Virus record (IMG/VR): IMGVR_UViG_3300030102_006261
Span: 62,001 to 126,000 of that record
Length of the DNA: 64,000 nt
Reading direction: 5' to 3' (one strand)
From: a virus
Shown: one piece after another, positions 7,985 through 17,721 of the stretch
How positions within the stretch are numbered: the stretch's first letter is position 1
Layout of the letters: each line of letters starts with the position of its first letter
The notes under the pieces: generated by a model
Database searches by the model: none
What the model was told of the DNA's origin: nothing
What the model saw: only the letters and a program-made list of their open reading frames with translations
Position numbers and translations under genes: made by a program

Positions 7985-8954
7985 TATAAAAAAAATCGAG
8001 CTGTCTTCGTTACATGCGAAAAACGAATTGGTTTTTGCTTTACCCTTTTTGAAAAAAGAGCAGTTTGAATATTTTAATAATGTTGTTCTTCAACCACATG
8101 AAAAAGCAAGATTTGTTTCTGTGTATAGTGATGGAAGATCTTATGTTGAGTTAACTTCAGTTGAAGATTGTGAATATGTTCTACTTCCATTTAAATGGAA
8201 AACAACACAGTTAGATCAGACTGACGGTAGACGCTTTGCGGAACCATACATCAAACTAGCTAAAGATAATGGTAAGAAGCTATTAGTTCTTTTTGAGGAT
8301 GATTATGCAGGTCCTCTAAATCTAAGATCAGATGAGGGCATTATTCTTAGAACTTCTTTCTTCAAATCTAAAAGAAGATCTAATGAATTTGCTTTACCCG
8401 TTTTTAGATGTGACAGATTTAAAAGTGGTAATTATATCAAGGAAAAACCAAAAAAGCCTACTGTTGGATTTTGTGGATTTTTTAATTCTCCAGCGCACGG
8501 TATCCGAAAATATGCACTACACAATCTAGAAAATGATAATAGAGTCCACTCTAATTATATTATTCGAGATTATTTTTGGGCACATGGAATAGATAAAAAT
8601 TTAGCAGTATCAGATCATTATACTAACGTAGAAAATAACATGTTTACGTTGTGTTCTCGTGGTGCCGGTAACCATTCGATGAGATTATATGAGGTTTTGT
8701 CGATGGGTAGGATACCTATTCAGGTTGACACCGATTGTGTTTATCCATTTGAAGATGTGATTGACTGGTCTAAGCATTGTGTGATTGTACCAGAAAAGGA
8801 TATACATAATATTGGTGATTATGTTATGGATTTTTATAATTCTAAAAGCTCTGGTGATTTATTAAATATGCAAAAGAACAATAGAAAAATTTGGGAAGAA
8901 TATCTATCACCCTTGGGTTTTATGAAAAATGTGAAGGAGTCTTTTCATGATTGA
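7947..8954 (+). CDS. Exostosin-like glycosyltransferase (GT47 type)
   Basis: 335 aa with a GTG start at 7947; GTG 7959 would shorten the overlap with the previous gene and is an alternative. The C-terminal half has the exostosin pattern CSRGAGNHSMRLYEVLSMG followed by RIPIQVD and a downstream DW, where the nucleotide sugar binds. The N-terminal half is the acceptor side. The next gene has the same C-terminal pattern, so the pair may be an old duplication. Enzymes of this family transfer GlcA, GlcNAc or related sugars; the donor here is unknown. Confidence 0.7.
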   Translation: MEKSVDKLKLHLDIKKIELSSLHAKNELVFALPFLKKEQFEYFNNVVLQPHEKARFVSVYSDGRSYVELTSVEDCEYVLLPFKWKTTQLDQTDGRRFAEPYIKLAKDNGKKLLVLFEDDYAGPLNLRSDEGIILRTSFFKSKRRSNEFALPVFRCDRFKSGNYIKEKPKKPTVGFCGFFNSPAHGIRKYALHNLENDNRVHSNYIIRDYFWAHGIDKNLAVSDHYTNVENNMFTLCSRGAGNHSMRLYEVLSMGRIPIQVDTDCVYPFEDVIDWSKHCVIVPEKDIHNIGDYVMDFYNSKSSGDLLNMQKNNRKIWEEYLSPLGFMKNVKESFHD

Positions 8955-9924
8955 TCCAATTAGCAGTTATCCATATATTTCTTCGTATACTTTTAGAAAA
9001 GAATGTGACTGGGCAATAATGACCAGTAGGGATACACCACACATTCTAAAACTAGGTAGTGGTGTGGATCCAGAAAAAGTTAAATCTGGCGCTCGTATTT
9101 ACGTCACAACAGAGGGACTCCCGTACTTTCTAAATGAGATTGAACCAAAAATTAAAGTGCCATATTTTCTTCTCACTGGAAGAAGTGATGTGCAGGTGAA
9201 TGGTGAATTAGCCTCTCATGTCTTACGACCAAATCTAATTCGTTGGTATGCTGTTAATGTTAATCTAGAAAAAACACACCCCAAAATAGTGTCAGTCCCT
9301 CTTGGTTTGGATAATGCAAATTGGAATGTTGACGGCAATCCTCAAACTGATATAACGCTTTTCTTTGATGTCAATCAAGACAATATCCAAGCAGAAAAAG
9401 ATATTTTGATTTCTTTTCAAAGACACACCAATACACATCAAAGAAATAAATGTTACGACTATTTTAAAGACAATCTAAAAAAGATTTGTACATTTAGGAA
9501 GTATAAAAACAAAAACAGACTCGATAGAGACTTTTTGCGAGAATATTATGTTGAAGTCAAAAGACATAAATTTAATGTGTGTCCACCGGGTGCAGGTTTT
9601 GATTGTCATAGAATATGGCAAACATTGATTCTAGGTTCATTTCCAATAGTGAAAAATAGTTGGGCATGGAGGGAGTTTCAAGACTTACCGGTATGGTACG
9701 TGAACAGGTTCTCTGATGTAACTAAGAAGTCTCTAGACGAAAAATATGAGGAAATAGTTACTAATCTAAAATCAGGAAAGTATAATCTAGATAAAATTAA
9801 ATTTGATTATTGGAAAAAGGTGATGGACGATGACAGAATTAATTTCTACAGAAACTATAAAGAAGAAAATACAGGATCTACAATTCACAAGTCCTATAAT
9901 ATCGACGAACTTCTTACTGGGTGA
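8947..9924 (+). CDS. Second exostosin-like glycosyltransferase
   Basis: 325 aa. The donor-binding region reads CPPGAGFDCHRIWQTLILGSFPIV (about 215-238), parallel to CSRGAGNHSMRLYEVLSMGRIPIQ in the preceding gene, and is followed by WYVNRFSD. The start lies inside the end of the upstream gene (8-base overlap) with a GGAG ribosome site. The C-terminal 30 codons overlap the start of the next gene. Substrate unknown. Confidence 0.65.
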   Translation: MIDPISSYPYISSYTFRKECDWAIMTSRDTPHILKLGSGVDPEKVKSGARIYVTTEGLPYFLNEIEPKIKVPYFLLTGRSDVQVNGELASHVLRPNLIRWYAVNVNLEKTHPKIVSVPLGLDNANWNVDGNPQTDITLFFDVNQDNIQAEKDILISFQRHTNTHQRNKCYDYFKDNLKKICTFRKYKNKNRLDRDFLREYYVEVKRHKFNVCPPGAGFDCHRIWQTLILGSFPIVKNSWAWREFQDLPVWYVNRFSDVTKKSLDEKYEEIVTNLKSGKYNLDKIKFDYWKKVMDDDRINFYRNYKEENTGSTIHKSYNIDELLTG

Positions 9925-10789
9925 CTTAGAGATTGGTGGATTTGGTGCGATGGTTGCTAGAAGGAAACTTCTCATGCAAATTGGTTATGCAACTAATAGA
10001 GCAGTTTTATTCAGACATACCTCGTATCTTTATGATGAGTGTTACCAACCGCCATCTAGATATAAAATGTTGGACGTAATCAATGGTTATCAAGGTAAAG
10101 TAAAATCGATAGATGATATCAATGACTCCTCTTGTTCCTTGATTTATTTTGATTTTGACTACTATTGGAATCACCCACAATATAAGGATCATTATCAGTG
10201 TTGGAGACCTGATGGTATAAGTTATATTGAGTTCTGTGGAGCCATTCTTGATGAATTTAAACTGCTACCAGATTATCAAGAGTATGTTGATTCTGTTCGT
10301 CAGCGTTTATCAATCGATCATGAAACCATAGGATTGCATATCAGGAGAGGGGACAAGGGAATCGAGACTGGTAAGCATACCTTTGTTTCGCTTGATGGAT
10401 ATGAACGTGAGGTGAGAAAAGCATCCGAAAAATTGGGATCTAAAAGAGTTTTCATTTCATCAGATTCAGAGGAAGCGATGGGGGAAATGAAAAATCGTCT
10501 AGATGGGTATGATGTTTTTTGGGATGAAGACGAGAAACGTTATGATAACGCTAATTGGTCCATGGTAAAAGAAAATCCAGAAATGCGTAGAGATGAGACG
10601 ATGACAGGGGCGAAGATTATCGATCTTTTTGGTTCCTGTGGCCATGTTATTGGGCAGGAGAATACTCAGTTTGCTAAACTAGGTGGATCTCTTTGTTGTG
10701 CTAGGACTGGTAATAAAGATTGTATGACACTAATTGAATATGGATCCGAGGAGGTTGTCAAATATGGCTCAAGATCATCCAACAGTTAA
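9830..10789 (+). CDS. Fucosyltransferase-like protein (GT23/FUT8 type)
   Basis: 319 aa. The opening LEIGGFGAMVARRKLLMQIGYATNRAVLF matches the start of the GT23 fold, and HIRRGDKG (170-177) is the GDP-sugar binding HxRRxDK motif. The end ENTQFAKLG is the matching C-terminal region. Enzymes of this type use GDP-fucose. With a GDP-mannose 3,5-epimerase in the cluster, GDP-L-galactose is an alternative donor. The frame overlaps the previous gene by 95 bases, unusually long, but no later start keeps the conserved N-terminus. Confidence 0.7.
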   Translation: MTELISTETIKKKIQDLQFTSPIISTNFLLGDLEIGGFGAMVARRKLLMQIGYATNRAVLFRHTSYLYDECYQPPSRYKMLDVINGYQGKVKSIDDINDSSCSLIYFDFDYYWNHPQYKDHYQCWRPDGISYIEFCGAILDEFKLLPDYQEYVDSVRQRLSIDHETIGLHIRRGDKGIETGKHTFVSLDGYEREVRKASEKLGSKRVFISSDSEEAMGEMKNRLDGYDVFWDEDEKRYDNANWSMVKENPEMRRDETMTGAKIIDLFGSCGHVIGQENTQFAKLGGSLCCARTGNKDCMTLIEYGSEEVVKYGSRSSNS

Positions 10790-11483
10790 GGTTGGTTTCT
10801 CTGTAACGAATCACTACAGCGAAAGGATTCGCCCGCAAGGGAGAGAGTTGCTCTCAGCGTACCTAGAATCGCTTGAGAAGTCCTGTAAGTATCCTTTTGA
10901 GGTATTCATCGTTGATAATGAATCAGAGGATAGATTGGATGAGAATAAGTTACCAGATCATTATCACTATTACTATATTGAGAATCAGACTACCGGTGGT
11001 TTGACACATGCGTGGAACACTGGTATACGAAAAGCATTTGATCATGGTTGTGATATTGTATTCAATACAAATGAAGACCTAACTTTCAATGAATCAATAA
11101 ATAATTTTGTTGATGTGATACTTAATCACGAGGACAGTAACGTCGCTTTATATGGTCCGATGTCTGATGGTGTCTCTACACACCATCAACAGGCGACTGA
11201 AGCTGGTGAGAACGTTTTAATTGAAACAACAAACGATGCTTGGGACAATAGGCGTGGGTATGCTTTGAATGGTTTTTTCTACGGGTTAACAAAGGAAATG
11301 TATGAAAGATTCCGATATGATGAGAAGAATCTTTTTAGCACAGAATATTGGTGTTCTTGGAACGGGCAAGAAATTGAAATTCATGATAGGTGCTGGCCGC
11401 TGGGTATGCGAAGTTTCATCGCTCAGGGGTGTTTTGTCCCACACATTAAATTAAAAGACTGGCAACATTTTAGGAGTTGTTGA
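10764..11483 (+). CDS. Glycosyltransferase family 2
   Basis: 239 aa from the ATG at 10764, chosen because a strong GAGGAGG ribosome site lies in front; the frame opens further upstream at 10734. VGFSVTNHY opens the GT2 fold. FIVDNESED carries the first acidic motif, TTGGLTHAWNTGIRKA is the usual N-x-G region and NTNEDL is the DxD-like site. It is an inverting transferase that probably works on the growing glycan. The stop overlaps the next start. Confidence 0.75.
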   Translation: MAQDHPTVKVGFSVTNHYSERIRPQGRELLSAYLESLEKSCKYPFEVFIVDNESEDRLDENKLPDHYHYYYIENQTTGGLTHAWNTGIRKAFDHGCDIVFNTNEDLTFNESINNFVDVILNHEDSNVALYGPMSDGVSTHHQQATEAGENVLIETTNDAWDNRRGYALNGFFYGLTKEMYERFRYDEKNLFSTEYWCSWNGQEIEIHDRCWPLGMRSFIAQGCFVPHIKLKDWQHFRSC

Positions 11484-12298
11484 TGATTGTATCTACGATT
11501 GATTCTGGATTGGGAAATAGAATTAAGTGTCTTCTAAGTTGTATGAGACTAGACGAAGACACAAAATTAATTTGGCCTCGTAATAGGTTTACCACATGTG
11601 ATTTCAACCAGTTGTTTGATGGAGATTGGGAGATACCCTCTGTCCCTGAAGCGGCTGATGTAGCAACACGTTTCAATGAAAGATTACTTGTTCTTGATTC
11701 TGATCCCATTGGTGACGGCTTTGCTCAGGAACATCCCAATAAGAAGCACGAGAACGGTAAACTTCGTAAAAAGATAGAGGTTAACAATGGCAGAAACATA
11801 GATCATGAATATGAAAGAATACCACAAAGTGTAAAGGATTCATACATCGAGCAAGTCAGAAAGCTTACTCCAGTAAAATACATTCGAGATCAGATAGAAG
11901 AATTTTCATCTGTGAACTTTGATGAGGATACTGTGTCTGTTCATATGCGATCTTGGGCTGATGATCCTCGAAGACAATGTTTGTTTAGTTACGAGGATTA
12001 TTATAAGCATATGGACAAGATGGAAGATAAGACATTCTTCGTTTGTGCTGATCATCAAAGTTGTATAGATACGTTGAGACGTAGATACGGAAACAGAGTA
12101 TTTGATTATCCAAAAAGAGGTGACGGGAATTATAGTCCAGGCACCGCTTATATGACAACATTGGAAGCATCTCAGGATGCAATTATTGAAATGTATCTTT
12201 TAGGTAAAAACCCGACCATACTTGGATCTTACCTCAGCACCTTTGTTGAAGTTGGTTGGTGGTTGAATGAATGTAAAGGAAAGGTAACAATAGTATGA
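11483..12298 (+). CDS. O-fucosyltransferase / NodZ-like glycosyltransferase
   Basis: 271 aa, ATG at 11483 with AGGAG 6 bases upstream and TGATG overlap with the previous stop. It begins STIDSGLGNRIKCLLSCMRL, the GLGNR-type opening of GDP-sugar transferases of the fucosyltransferase superfamily. VSVHMRSWADDPRR (about 150-163) takes the place of the HxRRxD donor motif, with the second Arg changed to Ser-Trp. TLEASQDAIIEMYLLGK is the conserved region before the C-terminus. Activity is probable; the donor is a guess. Confidence 0.6.
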   Translation: MIVSTIDSGLGNRIKCLLSCMRLDEDTKLIWPRNRFTTCDFNQLFDGDWEIPSVPEAADVATRFNERLLVLDSDPIGDGFAQEHPNKKHENGKLRKKIEVNNGRNIDHEYERIPQSVKDSYIEQVRKLTPVKYIRDQIEEFSSVNFDEDTVSVHMRSWADDPRRQCLFSYEDYYKHMDKMEDKTFFVCADHQSCIDTLRRRYGNRVFDYPKRGDGNYSPGTAYMTTLEASQDAIIEMYLLGKNPTILGSYLSTFVEVGWWLNECKGKVTIV

Positions 12299-12954
12299 GT
12301 AACATACCGGCGGCGGGAGTGTGGAACAGTGATTATGAAAATGCTCGATACAATTGTCCATATTTAAACGAGAATAGTTGTGTTTTGGATCTCGGTGGGT
12401 ATATGGGTGAATTTTCTCATAAGATACAAGAAAAGTATGGGTGTGATGTTCACGTATATGAGCCTATCCATGAGTATTGTGATGCCATCGAAGAAAAATT
12501 AAATTCAAAAATTCACGTTAACAGATTCGCTTTGGGTTCATCTACAGGTGAAGAGAAAATTTTGTTGAGTGGTGAAGGCACTACCTTAGAAAAATACGAC
12601 AGAAGAAACAACTCTTCTCATAAAGGCAGCCCGGGTGAAGACATTAAATCATCTCCATCAGAAGAAATTGATGTGGTAGATATTTTAGATGAAATTAAAA
12701 AGTATGATGAAATTGATTTGATGAAAATAAATGTGGAAGGGGCTGAGTATGAGATATTACCAATTTTAATTGAATCTGGTGATATCAAAAAAGTCAAAAA
12801 TCTTCAGGTTCAGTTTCATAGTTTTGTTGATAATGGCTATGACATGTATGTTGAATTGAAACATATTTTGTCTGAGACACATGAGGTAGTATTGGATTCT
12901 GTATGGAAGTGGACATTCTGGACAAGGAAAAATCATGCCGATATCAAACGGTAA
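12295..12954 (+). CDS. FkbM-family methyltransferase
   Basis: 219 aa. Motif I is VLDLGGYMGEFS (about 30-41), followed by HVYEPIHEYCDAIE (motif II, the acidic residue that holds the SAM ribose) and DLMKINVEGAEYEILPIL, the FkbM hallmark. FkbM enzymes O-methylate sugars or polyketides, so this one probably methylates a sugar hydroxyl of the glycan. It overlaps both neighbours by a few bases. Confidence 0.85.
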   Translation: MSNIPAAGVWNSDYENARYNCPYLNENSCVLDLGGYMGEFSHKIQEKYGCDVHVYEPIHEYCDAIEEKLNSKIHVNRFALGSSTGEEKILLSGEGTTLEKYDRRNNSSHKGSPGEDIKSSPSEEIDVVDILDEIKKYDEIDLMKINVEGAEYEILPILIESGDIKKVKNLQVQFHSFVDNGYDMYVELKHILSETHEVVLDSVWKWTFWTRKNHADIKR

Positions 12955-13729
12955 TAAAGAAGCTAAAAAACAGGTAATATTCATTCATATACCAAAAACA
13001 GCGGGTCACAGTGTCCGAAATGCCATGGAGAAAACTGGTTATGAATGGTTTGATTTTGTCAATAAACACATGCCTGCACGGCTTGTAGCTGAAGCTATGG
13101 ATCTGACTCTCGATAGAATTCAAACACTTGTCGATGTTAAGTTTAATTCAGATGAGTTTCTGAGTTTATCTAGAAAGCATGGGGAAATAAAATCATACAA
13201 ATGGATTATTAACATGTTAAGTCAATTGTATAAAAACAAATGTTACAACTTAGATACCTTTGATGTATATTATTCTTTCGGTTTTGTTAGAAATCCGTTT
13301 GCAGTCGCTCTATCTAGATTTCTTTATCACCACAGGGATGACAAAAAAACTGATCTTGATCTTGCAGTAAAAAATGAATTTGACCGTAGCTCGCTAGGAT
13401 TTAACAAATGGTTAGAGAAACTAGAAGATAAACAATGGGATAGGTATTTTTACCACAACATGGGAAGTTTTAAAAATACACAAGCTAGTTACTTGATGGA
13501 TAACACTAACAGAATTATGGTTAATGATGTGTATCGATATGAAAATTTAAAAAATGACTATGCCAAAGTGTGTTCTATTCTTGGTTGTACTAATTATTTG
13601 GATGAATTTCATTTCAATAAGTCAAGTAAAACACCTGTGAAATATAAGGATTACTATACTTCAACTGGTATAGATATCATTGAAAAGATATACAAAGATG
13701 ATTTGGAGTATTTTAATTATGAGTTTTAA
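12935..13729 (+). CDS. PAPS-dependent sulfotransferase
   Basis: 264 aa. The 5'-phosphosulfate loop is FIHIPKTAGHS (16-26), the consensus HxPKTAGTS. The 3'-phosphate motif is FGFVRNPFAVALSRFL (about 115-130), with Arg119 and Ser127 in the expected spacing. This is the carbohydrate-sulfotransferase branch, so a sulfated glycan is likely. Sulfated polysaccharides are typical of marine algae and of some marine bacteria. The cell must supply PAPS, as no PAPS synthesis genes are seen in the window. Confidence 0.85.
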   Translation: MPISNGNKEAKKQVIFIHIPKTAGHSVRNAMEKTGYEWFDFVNKHMPARLVAEAMDLTLDRIQTLVDVKFNSDEFLSLSRKHGEIKSYKWIINMLSQLYKNKCYNLDTFDVYYSFGFVRNPFAVALSRFLYHHRDDKKTDLDLAVKNEFDRSSLGFNKWLEKLEDKQWDRYFYHNMGSFKNTQASYLMDNTNRIMVNDVYRYENLKNDYAKVCSILGCTNYLDEFHFNKSSKTPVKYKDYYTSTGIDIIEKIYKDDLEYFNYEF

Positions 13730-14843
13730 TTTAGCTGTTGTTGGTATTGGTAGATTGGGATTGTGCTTTGCCTTAAATTTAGAAAAAGCAGGGCACAAGG
13801 TAGTAGGGTATGACATTAGAGATGACTATATTGATTCAATCAACGATAAAACGTTTCGATCATCTGAGCCGTATTTAAATGAGTATGTAAAAAATTACAG
13901 TAACTTTAAGGCAACTTCTTCTTTGAAAGATGTCCTTGATACGTCCGATATGCTTTTTGTGACATTACGAACAGAGTCAGATGAAAATGGTAAATATAAT
14001 CACGATCAAATAGAAAGTTTTTTGGAAAGATTGCTGTCTTTCGGTAAGCAAGAAACACAAAAGCATTTGGTAATATGTAGCAATGTGCAGCCCGGTTATA
14101 CAGATACCGTCGCAGAAAGAGTCAAAGAATATAACTACACCACTACATTTAACCCAGAGACAATTGCACAGGGTCAGATTATAAAGGATCAACTGAATCC
14201 CAGTATCATAATTATTGGAGAAGAGAAGGATTGTACAAAAAAGGAGGATAATAGAACTCCCGGTAATATGTTAGCGGAGATATATGAGAGTATGTGCGTA
14301 CCCACATATGATCTCCATTTCATGGATAGAACAAGCGCAGAATTAACTAAGGTTGGTCTTAATTGTTCACTCACCGCAAAAATATCAATGGCTAACACCA
14401 TAGGTGATGTTGCAATTAGAATGGGAGCAAACCCAGATAAAATATTAAATGCGATTGGTTCCGATGACAGAATCGGCAACAAATATTTTAAGTTTGGATT
14501 TGGATATGGTGGTCCTTGTTTCCCACGAGATAACAGAGCCTTTATTCGATCTGCTGAGTCTGTTGGTGTGACAGCACACATGAACATAGCGTGTGATAAA
14601 ACAAATGAAGATCATTTAGAACACCAATTGAATCATTTTTGTGAAAATCGAGATAAGAAAAATCCAATTGTGGCTAGACAGGTTTCATTCAAAGAAAACT
14701 GTCCAAGCATAGAGGAGTCTGAGCAATTAAAATTTGCAGTCGGACTTGCACATAGGGGGTATTCTGTTATAATAGCTGACTCAAAAGAAGTTATAGAACA
14801 AGTACGTGACATATATGGCGATTTATTCACTTATGCAAAATAA
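13719..14843 (+). CDS. UDP-glucose / GDP-mannose dehydrogenase family protein
   Basis: 374 aa from the ATG at 13719. NAD-binding VVGIGRLGLCFALNL is at 7-21, and FGYGGPCFPRDN holds the catalytic Cys267 of the NAD-dependent 4-electron dehydrogenases. STAELTKV appears here as TSAELTKVGLN. The products of the family are UDP-GlcA, GDP-ManA or UDP-ManNAcA. At 374 aa it is shorter than the usual 430, with a reduced C-terminal domain. It supplies an acidic sugar to the cluster; which nucleotide it uses cannot be told. Confidence 0.85.
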   Translation: MSFNLAVVGIGRLGLCFALNLEKAGHKVVGYDIRDDYIDSINDKTFRSSEPYLNEYVKNYSNFKATSSLKDVLDTSDMLFVTLRTESDENGKYNHDQIESFLERLLSFGKQETQKHLVICSNVQPGYTDTVAERVKEYNYTTTFNPETIAQGQIIKDQLNPSIIIIGEEKDCTKKEDNRTPGNMLAEIYESMCVPTYDLHFMDRTSAELTKVGLNCSLTAKISMANTIGDVAIRMGANPDKILNAIGSDDRIGNKYFKFGFGYGGPCFPRDNRAFIRSAESVGVTAHMNIACDKTNEDHLEHQLNHFCENRDKKNPIVARQVSFKENCPSIEESEQLKFAVGLAHRGYSVIIADSKEVIEQVRDIYGDLFTYAK

Positions 14844-15849
14844 AAAAATATTGATCTTCGGTGGTTCTGGTTCTCTAGGTAAAACATTAATTAGTCGTTT
14901 GTATAAGCATAATGATGTATTGATTTACTCTAGGGATGAGGCTAAACACTGGACAATCAAAAACACGTTCAATTCAATTAATCTTAGTTTTAGTGTTGGT
15001 GACATACGAGATTTTAGTAGAATTAAAGAAATCTTGTTTCAGTTTCAGCCAAATATTATCATAATGGCTTCTGCATTAAAGCAAGTTGATACTTGTGAGT
15101 TGTCTCCTAATGAAAGTATACAGACGAATGTAATTGGTATTGATAACATTGTTAGGGCAGTCGAGGAAAACATCAATAATCTTCCTGAACTAGAGTCTGT
15201 CTTGATGGTTAGCACAGATAAGGCTTGCGCTCCAGTTAATGTATATGGTATGTGTAAGGCAATATCAGAGCGAACTGTCACCGCCAGATCACGATTTGAT
15301 CATTTGGGTGGAGTTAATTTTCTTTGTGTTCGTTATGGAAATGTTCTAGACTCTAGAGGGAGCATACTCCCTCTGTTTAGGCACCAAGTTAAAACTCAAG
15401 ATTTCATAACAGTCACACACCCAGACATGACAAGATTTTTGATGACACTCGATGAGAGTGTTGATTTGATTTTAACAACACTAAAAACTGCTAAATCTGG
15501 TGAGACTTGGATACCTGTTTTAAAGTCTATGAGAATTTTAGACTTAGCTAAAATATATGCGGATATGTATGGTAAAGACATACAGATTAGTGGTATAAGA
15601 CCTGGTGAAAAATTACATGAGGCACTAGTGTCTGAGTGTGAATCAACACGAGCTAAGATGATCAATGATCACCACGTACTGGAACCATCGTATAGTTCTC
15701 AAATAAACGATAATATTTTTAGTTACACAAGTGAAGATTCTACGATGTCCGAGGTAGAGCTTAAAGACTACTTGGTTGAATTGGATCTTCTTGACAGAGA
15801 TCCTGAAGATTTTATTGGTAAAACCATAGAAGAACAAAAGAGACATTAA
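14833..15849 (+). CDS. Nucleotide-sugar 4,6-dehydratase, CapD/PseB type
   Basis: 338 aa from the ATG at 14833. It is an extended short-chain dehydrogenase with NAD motif FGGSGSLGKT (about 9-18) and the PseB/CapD-type catalytic stretch STDKACAPVNVYGMCKA (TDK, then YxxxK). GIRPGEKLHE near 255 is a further family marker. The family removes water from UDP-GlcNAc to give a 4-keto-6-deoxy sugar. An aminotransferase and a formyltransferase follow directly, which would make a 4-amino and then a 4-formamido sugar. Confidence 0.85.
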   Translation: MQNKKILIFGGSGSLGKTLISRLYKHNDVLIYSRDEAKHWTIKNTFNSINLSFSVGDIRDFSRIKEILFQFQPNIIIMASALKQVDTCELSPNESIQTNVIGIDNIVRAVEENINNLPELESVLMVSTDKACAPVNVYGMCKAISERTVTARSRFDHLGGVNFLCVRYGNVLDSRGSILPLFRHQVKTQDFITVTHPDMTRFLMTLDESVDLILTTLKTAKSGETWIPVLKSMRILDLAKIYADMYGKDIQISGIRPGEKLHEALVSECESTRAKMINDHHVLEPSYSSQINDNIFSYTSEDSTMSEVELKDYLVELDLLDRDPEDFIGKTIEEQKRH

Positions 15850-15850
15850 G

Positions 15851-16987
15851 ATGAAAAAGTATGACTATCCAATGTTCAAAGTTCATGTTGATGTTAATTC
15901 TGCGTTGGACGAATTGAGCAATGTTTTATCTAGTGGGTTTTTGAATGAGGGTGAGCAAGTAAAGAAATTTTCTGATGCAATGTCGTCGTACTTGGATCAC
16001 CCACATGTAATTCCACTTAATAGTTGTACGAGCGCGTTAACATTGGCATTAAAGTTATCTGGTGTTGATCCGGATAGTGAAGTTATCACTACATCGATGA
16101 CATGCATAGCATCTATAACTCCAATATCAAATCTTGGTGCCAAAATTGTCTGGGCAGATATAGAAAAAGATACAGGTAATATATCAGTGGATAGCGTAAA
16201 AGAATTGATTACAAAAAAAACTAAAGCAGTTTTATGTGTTGATTGGGCTGGTTTGCCTTGTGATTTAATCGCTTTGCAGAAGTTGTGTCGTTCACATAAT
16301 ATTAGGTTGATACAAGATGCGGCTCATGCTTTTGGATCAAACTATGAGGGAAAGTCGGTGTGTCACTTTGCTGATTTTACATGCTATAGCTTTCAGGCTA
16401 TAAAGCACATTACGTGTGGTGATGGGGGACTTTTAGTTTGTGCTAATAAAGGAGACTATGCTAGGGCTAAGAATTTAAAGTGGTTTGGTTTTGATCGAGA
16501 TGGTTGTAAAACTTCTAAGGGGGAGTGGAAGGGTCAACGTTGGGAAGTTGATATAAATGAGGCGGGGTACAAATTTTACATGAATAATGTGTCTGCTGCG
16601 ATAGGGTTGTCGCAACTCAAACATATTGACAATGTGTTAAGCTCCCATAAAAATAATGCTAAGATATATGCGAAATACTTCTCCGATAAATTTGAAGTAG
16701 AACCATTGACAGTCTCTATTGGTGGAGATCCGGCATATTGGGTTTATACGGTTTTACTTGATGAAAGTGTGGATAGAGACGGTATTCTGAAAAACTTAAA
16801 TGATATGGGCATAGGTGCAGGTTTGGTTCATATACCCTGTCACAATTATAGTTGTTTTAGTGAGAGTTTCACAGAGCTACCAATGACTGATTACTTTCAC
16901 ACACATCAATTATCGTTGCCTTGTGGGTGGTGGTTAACTGATTGTGATGTAAAAAATATCATCAATGAAATGGATGCTATGTTATGA
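15851..16987 (+). CDS. DegT/DnrJ/EryC1/StrS sugar aminotransferase
   Basis: 378 aa. Lys185 in SFQAIKHIT is the PLP lysine, QDAAHAFGS (155-163) holds the Asp that contacts the PLP ring nitrogen, and GDGG follows the lysine as usual. LNSCTSAL (56-63) is the phosphate-binding turn. It converts a keto sugar to an amino sugar with glutamate as donor, most likely the product of the dehydratase one gene upstream. Only 1 base separates the two frames. Confidence 0.9.
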   Translation: MKKYDYPMFKVHVDVNSALDELSNVLSSGFLNEGEQVKKFSDAMSSYLDHPHVIPLNSCTSALTLALKLSGVDPDSEVITTSMTCIASITPISNLGAKIVWADIEKDTGNISVDSVKELITKKTKAVLCVDWAGLPCDLIALQKLCRSHNIRLIQDAAHAFGSNYEGKSVCHFADFTCYSFQAIKHITCGDGGLLVCANKGDYARAKNLKWFGFDRDGCKTSKGEWKGQRWEVDINEAGYKFYMNNVSAAIGLSQLKHIDNVLSSHKNNAKIYAKYFSDKFEVEPLTVSIGGDPAYWVYTVLLDESVDRDGILKNLNDMGIGAGLVHIPCHNYSCFSESFTELPMTDYFHTHQLSLPCGWWLTDCDVKNIINEMDAML

Positions 16988-17721
16988 CAATAACTTGTGG
17001 GATACTTTTTAATTGTAAACAAAAGTTTGATCCATACGTTGATTGGTTGTTGGAAAACCAAGATGTTTATGGGTATACAGTTTATGGTATCCACGCATCA
17101 ACAGACTATACCATACAACAGTTTATCAGATACAATGATTCATTTAAAACTTTTGATGAAGTGGTTGAAAATTCTGATATTATATTATCATTAGGTTATT
17201 GGAATATAATAGATAGTTCCACCATAAAAAAGATCCCTATGGGGATCATAAATTTTCATCACTCATACAAGTTGAAATACAAGGGTAGACACTGCGCCAC
17301 ATGGGCTATAAAAAATAAAGAATCAGTGCATGGTAGCACCATGCACTTTATCGATGAAAAGTTAGATTGTGGTAAAATAATAGATACAAATTATTTTAAA
17401 ATACAAGATTATCATACTTCCCAAGATCTTTTCACGAGAGCGACTGATGTTGGATTTAATTTGTTGAAGGATAATTTCCCAAAAATAATTGGTAAAGAAC
17501 ATATTGAATATAAATCACATAGCGAAAAGTCTTTTTATAATAAAGAGGTTGATCTGAATCATAAAATTGATGTCTCTACCTTACAAGACACAGATGAACT
17601 TTATAGGCATATTAGATCTTTAACTTTTGCTGGTTGTCCATCACCATATGTTGTTATTGGTGGTAAAAAGGTATATCTTAAGTTGGAGGGTTATGATACA
17701 GGGGTTTTACATGCAAAGTAA
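16984..17721 (+). CDS. Sugar N-formyltransferase (methionyl-tRNA formyltransferase fold)
   Basis: 245 aa. The formyltransferase centre is present: IINFHHSYKLKYKGRH, with Asn90 and His92, then GSTMHFIDEKLDCGKII with the catalytic Asp128. Such enzymes take the formyl group of N10-formyl-tetrahydrofolate and put it on an amino sugar (as for Qui4NFo or Rha4NFo). It directly follows the aminotransferase, whose stop it overlaps. No anticodon-binding part of the tRNA enzyme is present. A tRNA formylating role is unlikely. Confidence 0.8.
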   Translation: MTITCGILFNCKQKFDPYVDWLLENQDVYGYTVYGIHASTDYTIQQFIRYNDSFKTFDEVVENSDIILSLGYWNIIDSSTIKKIPMGIINFHHSYKLKYKGRHCATWAIKNKESVHGSTMHFIDEKLDCGKIIDTNYFKIQDYHTSQDLFTRATDVGFNLLKDNFPKIIGKEHIEYKSHSEKSFYNKEVDLNHKIDVSTLQDTDELYRHIRSLTFAGCPSPYVVIGGKKVYLKLEGYDTGVLHAK

